This document shows, one piece after another, positions 1-12,500 of a stretch of 64,000 bases of DNA. The DNA is taken from the NCBI GenBank assembly GCA_037389465.1, contig JAZARR010000200.1:5277501-5341500 (forward strand). The letters are read 5' to 3'. Positions within the stretch are counted from its first letter, which is position 1. Every line of letters starts with the position of its first letter. The stretch comes from Baylisascaris procyonis. Taxonomy: Eukaryota > Nematoda > Chromadorea > Rhabditida > Ascarididae. Made by a program: the position numbers and the translations under genes. Under the pieces are notes generated by a model that was given only the letters and a program-made list of their open reading frames with translations, made no database searches and was not told the origin of the DNA.

Positions 1-466
1 TCCGTTTTATCAAATGTCTGAAAATATTTTCCCCATTGTTTTTCGAGCATTGAGACAACTTGACCCTATTTCTTTTATTTACTGTGCTCTGGTTTCTTTT
101 GCGCATAATAAAGTTCAACGTTCATATAAAAAGATTCGCTCTACAAACGACAATGTCCATTGGTTGATATTATGTTTCGCAAATAATAGGCAAAATATTG
201 TTGAGATACCTTTTTATCGTACGACCTCCATATAGCACCTTTGGAACCGAATAAAAAGTTGGAACATTTTGTCGCATATTCACAAAATGGCATTCGTAAA
301 TTCACGAAGTACGGCTTTTTCTCTTAATGAGAGGTTACATATATAGGCAACTACAATTTCAGTAAATCAAATTATGTGCACTGTTGCAATATTTTGTGAT
401 TTTTCGAATAAATAAAGTGAAAAGAATTTCAATATTTCTGAGGTAGTGAACGTTTCGAGCACTTAC
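1..466. other. Intron of KCC, no exon seen
   Basis: Starts at the donor of KCC exon 16. AT-rich, and I see no KCC-like coding segment on the minus strand. The plus-strand ORF at 14-235 has no recognisable feature. Confidence 0.6.
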
Positions 467-586
467 CCTTTCCATTCAACATATTTATAGATAGCAAGTG
501 TTAGTAGAATGGAGAACACAGCGTATTGCCACTGTGAAGCAAACATAATGAAGAAACAAAGTCCTGCACCCATCACCGATAGTGAC
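467..586 (-). CDS. kcc: KCC exon 16, TM11-TM12 (last exon inside the window)
   Basis: Residues 581-620 plus two bases. Contains [20 protein letters not shown] and [15 protein letters not shown], matching KCC ALSFLGMSLCLALMFISSWYYA and IYKYIEYRG. Acceptor aatttcag, donor gtaagt at 466-461. The following AEKEWGDG-type exon was not found in 1-460, so it must lie beyond the left edge. Confidence 0.94.
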
Positions 587-3500
587 CTGAAATTCATCTT
601 CATTGCCTTTATTTCTAACGGTCACTTCAAGGAAACTGTTGAACAAAGATACTGTATCATATTCAGAGAATCAGGCGGTTTAGCACTGGAAATTCTGCCG
701 CCAGCTCAATGTTTTCAATTGTTTCCTCCAGCCTCCTCAAACTCAGTTTATACTCCTCTCCATTTCGGATCATCAGAGTGTGCAGCATGCTCCCTATTGA
801 TGTCAGCTGATCTTTGCTCTCACTCTTCATCTAAAGCATCTCAACCTCGGCAAAATCCATGAGTTCGTATTTAACTTTTTGATTATTGCATGCTCACCTA
901 TCTCTAGTAAAACCTACTTAGCAAATCTAGCTGCAGAAAGAAATCGCATCGGCAAGACCGTCACCTAGAAGGAAGCAGGAGACAGAGTGCTCCTCTATTC
1001 TGATTTCTTGCCCGAAGAGCGAATATCATTTCGATTCCAAGAGAATAAAATATAAGCAGAAATGCGAATTGCCACTGTTTATGAACTAAAGGTGCCGGAC
1101 TTCTACCACCATTTTTGAAGTGAATTTGGTGACTTATTTATAAAAAAATCGGGGGTTCGCTTTACCTATGCTTACATTGTTTAATGGATAAAGTTTTGCT
1201 TCATTTTAGACAGGTACCGACATCCTCCACGATATGTTCAAGGCATGGCTTTGATCATACTTGGATGAAAACACTGATAGATGCTATGGGGAGAAAGCAT
1301 CACTAGTGCCATACTATATCAAAAACACCGTTAGCAATAGTCTGTCTCAAAACCTCTTGATGAATTTTCTAAGCACCAAATAAATGATAAGAAGTTCCCT
1401 ATATTCAGTAGTTATGAGACAACCTCATCGATTTATTTCATGTTTCATAAGTCAAAATAGCTTAAAAGGGAATAAAGCGCATATAAACTAACCAATGATA
1501 ATATTTGAATCTTGGTCGCCAGTTTGGTGCACCCATCAACGAGTGAAGTGCACAGATGAGATTGACAAAAGCATAACACATGAGGAAAAAGAAATCGAGC
1601 ACTTCTGCAATTGAATCCACAGCACCCAACAATATCGCAAATTCAGCGATGAACGCCGTCACTAGTAAACTGAAAAGTTGAAAACTGTGATTGAGCGAGA
1701 CGAAATTTTCACTAAAAACTTGAAAATATTTTAAATTTCAACTTGAAAATCTCATGCTCGTTGATGCAGATGCTAACGCTTCATCTTTGCTGACAGTTTC
1801 ATAACATCATTTTTCCGATTTAAAAAATCGCTGTGGAACATACTTTTCTACAAGTTGGAAAATTTACAACAACTTTTTAACATGAACGAAAGCGAAAACG
1901 GATATTTTCATTAGTCAAATCGACCACGATTTCACGGATCACCATTATTGTTCGACTAGTCGATAATTATGCGCTTCGGCAATCGAATTAGGCACGGCAA
2001 ACCCAAAAAATTCCTTGAATTTGCCAATTTTTTTCAATATGTGAATTTATGATACAACGATCGAGGTTTGTTGGTAGGAATAGACAAATCGGAAAATTTT
2101 GTCTGTGGTTTCAGCGAGCCAAATTCAGATATTAAAGATTCTGGCCGAAATACATTTTTGAAAAAAGCAGTAAAGAACGATGAGAGTATAAAAGTCCTCG
2201 TTACCCAAGAAATGGTTCATTGTTCTTCGTTACACGAGCGAATGGTGCTAGCGCGGGTATAACATCGTCTTTTGCGATTGACTGCAGTAAACGAGGTGCA
2301 CCTTAAAGGTGATGAATGACGTCATGGTGTAAATCTTTTCCGATGTATATAACTGATGATGGAGAATCGCCAAGTAAAAAATTTGCCACTCATTTATCAA
2401 TTTGAAAACACTGAGTATTTGTAAAATATTATACCATAGCCTCCTGTTTACAGACCCAGGGCTTATGCTGTTTGCAGTTAATAAAATTCAAGATGTATTT
2501 GATGAACAGCTCAAACATTTCGAAATAAAAAGAATTATGGCACATGGAAATTTCAGACCGACGAAAAAATAAGAATAATTTGAATAAACATAAATTAAAA
2601 AATAATTTTAATAAACTCAAGTTGCAAATGCAATTAGGAACTGTATTAAGTTCACTCGGCATAAAAAAGCACCTATCTGTGACGAGGGGGAAGTACTTAA
2701 AATCGGCTGAAGTTTATGTTCACATAAGAACTTATTTCCTCAGGGAACTACTGAAGATCTACTTTTATTGGAAAAAAGCTCATAAACGACAACGTAAAAT
2801 GTGCAACATAGGTTGTTCATTATTTCTAAAAAAGACGAGCAATAAAAATTCTGCTCGAAACTATTTATCAACTTTCATTCAATTTTTTAATGCATTTCAC
2901 ACATTAACCATCAATGTTGTAATGCAAAAAAAATTTTTTTCGAATGGAAGCATCACCTCTTGTACCCTCGTTTGTTTGATGAGAAAAAATCTTTCGTTAT
3001 TTACTGGGCAGTGAGGAAATGATAGAAAAAAATTCAGAAGTTCAGCGATGTCATCCTTCCAGAATTATGAATACAGTACTTCAAAAATCTACGAGTTAAT
3101 CCTCCACCATAACTGTCTGGTAGGTACCTTTCAATTTTAAGTGACATTTATTGTAATGGTAATATTTATAATCGAAACATTTCCTTAGGCTAATGCAATC
3201 CAATTTCTCTGTGCTGATTTTTATAGCTCTTATACTATATAAAGAAACACTAGCTAGTAATTAGCTCACTGCAAAGGGCAAACATTGTTTACGCATAAAA
3301 TGACGATAAAATTTAGAAATAATGCTTGCCAAAATTGCATAATTGTTTTCATTGGAATGCGAATGACGGCATGAAGAACGTACTGCATAAACATTGAAGA
3401 GCAGCTCCAAATGTTGAAAGAAACGATCCAACTATAACAACCCATGGTGATGGCCATGACAATAATGCCACTATCATCGAACTGTCAATACTACGTCCAT

Positions 3501-6500
3501 ACCTAAAGTCGATTGCAAATTTTGCAAAATGCGCTTCAATTATTTCATTATTTATAAAGATAACAGCAAATTCTCTTTCAATAACTGTAACTCGCCTTAA
3601 ATATTCATTTTTTTTTTTTGCAAATGAAAGAGCTTATTTTTGCATTGCGAAACAATATCTACCATGCCCGAGGTACTAAAACACTTCCGAAACGGATATG
3701 AAGATTTGTCACAAAAATTATGTAATGGCATCAGCGATGCCATTATTGCATTAGCAGTTCGTCAAAATTTTTGCGATGAAATCCGTTGCAATCGCTCTTC
3801 CCATATGCTCATCTCCCGCTCAAAATCTTCACAACTTGTCCAATTCTTTGTGGTTTTATCTGCATCATAGTGTAGGAGAATTATGTCTATAGTTTATTGC
3901 AATTACATCTTCAAAGACATACACATATACGCGACGTTCTAATCGCTCTATTCAGGAGGCCTACTCCACTTAATCACACATTTTGTTTCTTTTATTTTCT
4001 CATAGAATTGAAAACATTTGCTAAGATGAAAAATATTGAATGCAATGTAAAGAGAGATGCTTTTCTTAGAAATAAACGCCGCTATTTGAATGTCTGCTTA
4101 GCATATTTACTTGTAATTATCTAATGTCACGATTTCGTATTATCAAGGCAGCTCTTGACCTAGACAAGGTGCCAAGGAACTAGGAATTTAATTTTTGCAT
4201 CACCTCGAAAAAATGTTCCGACAGTGGAGTTTTGCTAGCGTGGAAAGCGAGAGCATCTATTGAATGCTTTTTAAACAAATAATGCTGATTGCAGTTGAAC
4301 TGATGCAGATTGCTTTGGAGTTACAAATGTGGAATCGATCAGCACAATACACTTTCCTAGTTAGAAGCGTATGATGTGATGTTTTTTATGACTCTGCATC
4401 TGTCAATAATGGGTAATAATTGTTACTTGTCGCGGAGAACAGGACCGGAAATAGATGCACCAAAGAGAATAGCGAGTGCATAGTAGATAATTGAGGTGGT
4501 TAAAGTGGCAGCGATCGTTCCGCATGGTATCGATCGTTGTGGATCTTTCAAATCACCTAAAATCATTTTTTTTTGCATTCCTCAAACAGTAATCTATGTA
4601 GTTTGATCAGCTGAACACACTCAGTCTCCACAGCTCAGGTTAGCGCGCGTGAAATTTCCACCTTTCTTGCCATTTCCTGAGAATTTAACTACAGTTCTCC
4701 AGTTTTACAGTTGGGGATCAAAAATCTTTAGAACACTCTGTCAAAGTCGCTAAGAAATCTAAAGGAAGATTAAATATGTTCGATGAGTCGGAAAATTGAG
4801 GTTGCATCGTTGAACAGCAATATTTCTCAAATTATAGGCATTGTAACCTCACAGGTGAGATGCGTTGAAGAAAGAGAATCGAGGATCGAAAAATAAACGA
4901 TTGTATTTTCTTCGCTCTTTGCAATTTCGAAAGTCAATACAGATAATGTTTGGATATTGTGGTCATAATAGGACAGTGGAAGTGACTCAAGTTGATTTTC
5001 AATACATCGCATTATAAAATAGTTTTTACTCTCATCAATTAGTTTATCAGTTTATCATTTAGTTCTAATTAAACTCGAGAAGTGCCATTTGAAGGCTGAT
5101 TGATTGATGCATCATACAACAGTATCCTTTACATTGCTTGCTACTTCATTTTTCAAAAATGGCAAGTGTCTAATCAAATGAGTGGATAAGTAAGCAAATA
5201 AAAAGTAAAAAAAAAACAGGCAATTTTTATGATCGCATAAACTAACCGCTCATATTAGTGCCAGTCATTATGCCTGTAACAGCTGGAAAATAAATTGCAA
5301 GCAGGATAAAGAAGCTGGTACGTACATCTTGCGATACCTCTAAACCTGTGTCATCGGCCGGAACACCTGGATACGATTCGCCAGCACCCATATACATTGG
5401 ATTCATATTTTCTAAAATTTCTCATTCAGATGAACAGGTGATGCTTCATCATTGAGACAAGAATTGTGAGGTTTATCTCAAAGTCAACCTTACATGAAAA
5501 GTGCAAGTAACAGAGACTCGAAAAGACCTTCGAAATGTCTAGGAAGCGCAAAAGGTCTTGGCATTTCCGTTTCGGATCGTCTGTCCCGGATATTGTTTTC
5601 ATCGTATTTGTGTGGACATTGTAAGGCTTCAAGAGTTTTATTGAGATAAGTTAACCTTTTTACCTCACAAATTGAACAAAACAAATAATATTGTGCTTCA
5701 AACTCATCAAGTCGCCATTTCTATTCATTTTCATCCATATAGTGAATAAGCCAAGGACTGTCTCAAAATGTCATCGTTGCTGCATAATGGCTTTTACATC
5801 TAAGTGGCTCAAACAGATAGAATCTATCGCCTAATATTAGCAAATGAGAAATGGCCACTCACCGCTAAGAGTAGCTGGATTGAAGCCAGGAAAAGCGTTG
5901 ACACATGAAAGTGTTCCGGCAGTGAAGTGACTACAGAATGCTGCCGACGTACTATTACAGAAATCGTCCGATATACTGAACAATGTTCACTACATGACAT
6001 ATAGCTTTTAACTTAATTTCAAACATCTCTTTTCTGAACGAGTAAAAATGGCAAATAATATATCAAGAAATGACATACTTTTGTAGAGAAACCATATAAA
6101 AATCCACCATCACTAACAACTATGTAAAACTGCAGAGTAGTCAGTAGAATGAAAATTCAGTTGCGATGATTTGGAGGAACGAACAGTTTTTCATGTGAGT
6201 TCACCGCCTATGGCAGAGGACGGATGCATCCATCTGTATATGCATATAAAATGGCTGTTGCATAATTATACGAAATATGAGTGATGGAAAATAGGATAGT
6301 GATCCAAGACTTTTCAAGTGAAAAGAAATGCGGGTAAAACCCACAGAACGAAAACTGATGGCTTCAAGTAATGAGACTGGAATTGCATTCCGAAAGACTA
6401 CCATGAGCGATAAAAATATCTATCTGAGTCAAGTTTCGTTCATAGCTGATGCAGCTGACGTGTTTTTTTTTTTTTTTTTTTTTTTTTATAAACAGGGTCA

Positions 6501-9500
6501 CTGACGTAATATCGGGAAAGAAAACTTAGGAGCTATGCACTAACATAAACATTGGCATACAAGCTTTGAAAGAACCAATGAGAATCTTCTCGACAAAAAA
6601 ACTTTTCAGATATTGGTTGAAGCTATAAACTTGTTAGGTATCGAGAAAATAATTGCTTCGTAGTTATAAGTTAAATTTAACGAACTCTTCGGATTTGACG
6701 CAATTATTGCAAAGGAGTGATAAATCACGACCATGTGGAAAGAAGATCCTCGACTGCAGAAGTTGATTATTCAGCATGCATACGCTACAAATAAATTAAT
6801 ACTCTTTAGATATAATAAGCTTTCAAATGCACGTCCATTCTTTTGCCAAATATTTTTAATATCTATCAATGTTGTGCTATATTCACGTCTATATCTTTCT
6901 ACCACCCACCTCAAATCTTTCGTGAAAAGATTGCCTGATTTCCTGCTCATTTACTCTCCTTATTTATGTTCTGTATTTTCAACCTGCTTTATTCTAACGA
7001 ACAGATGCCTTCAACTGCATTTATTGTAAAAAGTAAACGTGTGGTCACTCCTGAGATCAAAATCACACCTGCAACTTCTCAATAGAAGGGTCTAATGTAA
7101 GTCGGCATTCCAGATCATGCTACAGTATTTCGGCGTATTCTAAGTTCTCACGGATGCGTATTTCGTAAAAAAAGAAATATGGATAAATGCAATCGCCAGT
7201 TAGCCTTCTTTCGTCATTAATCATTGTTCTGCATTAGCTAGAATACTTATATCATCGCAGTTAATCAGCTCGTGATCTACTAAGTGAATCCTGCAAATTA
7301 TTGACCGCAGTGACACTGAAAAGTTGATGCGCCCAGATTTTCTTGATTACAAGGAGTGCAACGTTGGACGCGCCGGTCTAAAGATGGATAAAAAGAGTGC
7401 TTTCCAATGCTGAAAAGAATAGCTTTCTTAATAAAGGCAGTGATAATTGTTCACAAAGCGACGCGATTTTCCATTAGTTCACGAGAAAAAAATGAAAAAA
7501 TGCAACTTTTTGGAACAGGCTGACACAATACGAGAAATTTCCTTCTCAATCGCGTTAAGTGGTCAGATAAGGAGATAAGGTTCCTCAACGATTCTCAATG
7601 AAGCTGTCCTTTTCCAGTTAGCAAATTCCTTCTGCAGACACGAGCTTGTAACGTTCCAACCCTCTCCCTCTTTAATAGGGAAACACATTCCAGCGCCAGC
7701 TAAAAAGACAGGAACAAAGAACAATGCAAGCTAACTGTTGCCCGTTGTGATGAATCGCCTTCTCAACGCCACCTGCGAAGCATGCAAGAATCGAAAGGAT
7801 AACGCACAATAGGGAGATCTGCAGCGTTTGATATATCATATACGTCATATTAAAATGTAGTACTAATAATGCTAACGTTTGTGACCAGTTTATTTTCTTA
7901 TTGCACAAAATGAGGCCACACTGCTTAGATGTAAAGGTATAGAGCTCGCAAAACAGCCTCATTATTGAATAATCTTTCTGAACAGGTCGGGAATTGGCAC
8001 TCAAGTGCCCTTCGAAACTGTCATAGATATGTGGTTTTAACTTCAGTCAAAAAATGCAATCGCCTAAAAATATAAATAAATTTCTTATACGTTTAAATAA
8101 ATAAATTTCGAGTGGATTTCTTCATCATACAAATTATGCGTTTCAGCCTCGTGAAAAAATGATTTAAAAAGTTAAAAAGGATTACAAATGTTATAGCGTT
8201 TCAATTGCAGTCGTAAACAAACCGGTGCAAGGAGTTGAACAAAACGTACACCCATCGCAACGATAACTGCTTCAAGAAATAAGAATGCGGTACCATATAT
8301 ACGATAATTATGCGACATCATACCCCACATACCTATAGCAAAAGATAATCGCAGGATTATAACTGAAGAAAATGGGAAAACATTTTATTGGAGAGTATTT
8401 CAATCAGTTATGATCATCAGTAATACATTACAGTTGATTGCATTAAAAACAATTTGTGAAATATGCAACAACAATAGAAGAGAAGTTAGGAGTTAGGAAA
8501 CTGGAGTTAGGAACAGAAAATATGAAAGTAAGAGCTTTAGCAATATGCGTCAACGATCGTGATAGTAGAAAGGGAACAATTCCCGGGAAATTTTTGCCAA
8601 TATATTTTGACAATTATATCATTCCAACATCCAACAGCGGAAATTGCATTAAGAGTCATTATCAAGATTAAAGCTTTTTGAAAAATAGTTCATTGACATC
8701 ACGATGAAATTAGCACGGTGAACATACACGATGGTTTCACTCTCAAATATGAGTGAAACAACCAAATGATCAGTGTTACTTCAGTGAGATAAAAAGTATT
8801 GTTTAATTCTTTTCTTGGAAGACTCTGTTGCAGACTTCAGATTAGCCATGCAGAAAATGTGACTCGTATACAAAGACCTGAAGTGCACGCCTTCAGCGAT
8901 GAACTTTGGATGTGTGAAGTAAGCAGGCGGAAGTTGAAAGGGTGGGGGAGTGGGGGAGAGAGAATTTAAGCATGAGATCTTTCATATTAAAATGTGGCAG
9001 CATGCTTAGGTATGATTTAAACATCTAGGCAGCGCCCACCGAAACTGCGTATAGTTATCGACTTATGGCACAATTCAAATGGGAGAATTGCTCAGCCTCT
9101 GCTTATTAGCTTGCATAGGGGATGCATGCATTAGTTTTCACTCTTTTTCAGTCTCTGCAGCGATTCTCTAGGGCATTCTGTCACACTGTCCGAACAATAG
9201 AGTCTGAAGGGTTTCTCGTTTGAAACTATAAAATTGTTTGCTAAAAAATGAAAGTGAAATCGCAAGGAGGAGTTGTAAAGAAGGAGTTGTGACAAAGACC
9301 TTTCGGCATGGACAAAAGAGATCGTACGAGGGATGATAAATGGTGATAAGTGAAAAAATGAGAACTTAAGATATATTCATGTTTCGATGATTCATACTGA
9401 ATGAGAAAAGGGGAAAAATAAAAGGTAAATGAGAAAATGATCATCGTAGGCTATGACTAAGAAAAGAATGCTAAGACAAGAGTACCAACAAAACAGGCAG

Positions 9501-12500
9501 TGTGTACGAGCGAATCAGGTAAACATGTGTGAAACAGATAACCAAGTATGAGCAATGAATCTAAAAATAGAAGTGATGCACTGGATCCTTTTCGAGAGAA
9601 TGGATCAAAAAAAGCTATAGGAAAAAGAAACAAAGTCTGCGAACCTGTATCAGAATGTACTTCGTCACCACCAATGGTTAACGATGGGAATATGTAGAGC
9701 TGAAATGTCATTTCAATCAAAACCATTTTGACTATAGCATATCAAAGCACAACGTAAGATTCTGCTTTACTTCAACCAACTACGGTCACAGCAAGAACGT
9801 AAGAGAAAGAAAACCGGAATACGTTATTAGCAGAAAAGGTTCGCATGAGGTCTCTTCCGGTTCGCCAAATGGCGAATCGGAAAAGACCTCATGCGAAAGA
9901 ATTGTTTAAAAAATCCTCAACTCTCGGTAAACATGTTTCATATCTCATATCTCATAACTACAAAATCTTTCATATCTCAAAAAAGTTCCAATTTCAGCAA
10001 CGCAGTTTCATCTGTTTAAAGAAATTACTGCTGCATCTTTCTGTGCGTTATATTTTACAAGTGAACAAAACAAATCAAAATTAGTAAGAGATCACCGTCA
10101 ACAATTAGGAAAGTGTGCTGAGCGAGCTAGCATAATATGCGCTTCCACGTGCTGCTCTTAATTACTCGATTAGCGCAAAATTAGAAACAAACCGCTTGTC
10201 AGGTGCATGTGAATTTTTTAGTGGTTGGGTCAATTTGAAAGTTGCCATAAGAATCATCATATAATGCGAAAGTGCATAACTCAAATCGGAATGTTTACTA
10301 AATTTGGTCATTCTCGTTTCCGTGACTCGTGAATCGAAATTACCGAACGGATATAGGCAGACAGATGCACACACGTGACGCTGCCATAAAGCTCCATATA
10401 AATATAAAATTGAAAGAATACATGGAAATCATAAAGGAATTTGCTGCTAAATATAGGTTAAGTATATTTTCTTGCTACGACGAAACACCTGTTACCAATA
10501 CCTTGGAGGGAAAACAGAAAAACATTTACAACCTACCAACATTACTTCAACACCACCGACCAAATACATCGATGCTGCAACCGTATTCGCCAAATAAAAG
10601 AGTATGCCAACAGCACTGCCAAATTCAACTCCCAAATTGCGTGATATCATAAAATATGCACCACCACTTTCAACGACACCGTTTGTTGCAACCGCTGAGA
10701 GTGAGATGCTAGTCAGAAGTGTCTAAAGAGTTATTTACTATGAAGACAAAATCAAAAGGCTAAGCTCTTGTTAGAAGCAATGGATTTGATTGGTGATAAT
10801 GGGTTTGATTTATGTGAGCTATGCACTAATCACTGACACCTTATTATGAGGCACGTTTGGCTGTGCGATGATCGCTCAAATGCGACATAATGTCACTTGA
10901 GTATTTTTCAATAAATTCATCAATAGCGATTATTACCCGTCGTGATTCGAACAACGCATTGATTTGGCTAAGCAATACATTTTATTCGTTCATTTATCTG
11001 CCTTCTGATAGATACTTTTACGATAGCAGTACTCCAACAAGTTAGGCAAATAGTGAAAAAAACAGCTTCAGCTAATTTTCCATCCTGCTCTTTTTAATAG
11101 AAACCTATATGCTTCGAAATGAACTGAAATAAACTGAATTTAATTTATTACTAGCATGGCGCTTTTAATGCCTTTATAATTTACTTATATATGCACAAAT
11201 CGTCACAACCACACAATGAACACATGAAATTCCTTCTTGTTTTACTTAATGAGTTCTTAGAAGCTGTTTCAAAATATTGTCAACGAGCCTAGCCGAGAAT
11301 GAAATGAAATGGATCATTATTTTCAACTTGCTCATAGTAAGGAGTAATGCAGTGAAGGCATGAAATATAACACCGATGCATTTATCACAAAAGGACATTA
11401 ATGGAACAACGAAAATTAGGTTCAAACTTTAAATTTTCTTTTCAAATCTAAGAGATTCATCTATTAACGCAAACAACTTACGCAAAGGCAACAACATAAC
11501 AGCAGTAGCATCGTATGCAATACCCCAGCAATACCGACAACCCAGAATAAGCGAATGAACATTGTAACGCCAAGAATGTGTTGAATTGTTGGTAAATAAA
11601 CTCCCAACATGACGCCAAGATTTGCCTTAATAATACAACAAATTAAAATAATTTACCTATCCGGTCAATTGTTACAATAATTCTCACCCATGAGTACATG
11701 CTCCCTAACATTGCGTCTAGATTATAATATCCACTTTGTTTGCCACTTCTCACCTATCATAATGCTTCTTGCCAATAGAGGTATCATATCGCTTCTTTAC
11801 TGAATACACATACGGTCAACCACCCAATAAAGTAATGCCTGAATTTGTCACTTCAAAAGGAAGAAGTTGCACTTGAGGAATACCACGAATGAGCAGATAG
11901 GTAACGGTGCAGCATTACCTGTAAGTTAAGAAGCATCACTCGGTTAAAAGCACACACTGTAATATTCATCAACCGTACATTATTTACTTTTCCGATTATA
12001 AACTGAACTCGTAATCTCATGATTACAAACGCCAAATAGGTGAGAAATGATAAGCTCGATAGAACAAGGAATAAACTGTGGACATTTACAGCTAACCTTT
12101 TTATGCTCGCTGACTTTTCTTTCCTTAGGACCCGGTGTAGTGTACGCACTGATAAATGAAGATTGACCACCCGGAACGTCCAAGTCATCATCGTCTATAA
12201 CTTTATGCGTAGCAATTTGCTTTTTTTTGTTCTTTCTTGAAAAAGAAAAACAACCTGCATTTGCAGTTGATGCGTAATTTTGAAAAAAAAAAAAATGAAA
12301 ACCTAGGTTCAAACAATATTCTATCAGTAGCTAGAATAAGAGAGGTATTTTGAGCAAATAAAGAACTGAGTAAATTGGTACTCATTGCCATCGACCTTGA
12401 GATGAGTGTCCTACGCTAGAAAAATTTTTGGACTACCCGGAACCGATAAAATCATTTTGTGTGGGAAAGGAACTAAATGTTCTCAATATTGGAATATTTA

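Noticed and set aside
2544..3014. Longest open frame in the window (156 codons, plus strand)
   Set aside because: Lies in a KCC intron, antisense to the gene, is Lys/Asn/Phe-rich in line with AT composition, and has no motif.
3266..3457. Minus-strand ORF overlapping KCC exon 13
   Set aside because: Wrong frame; the KCC frame gives LSWPSPW over the same bases.
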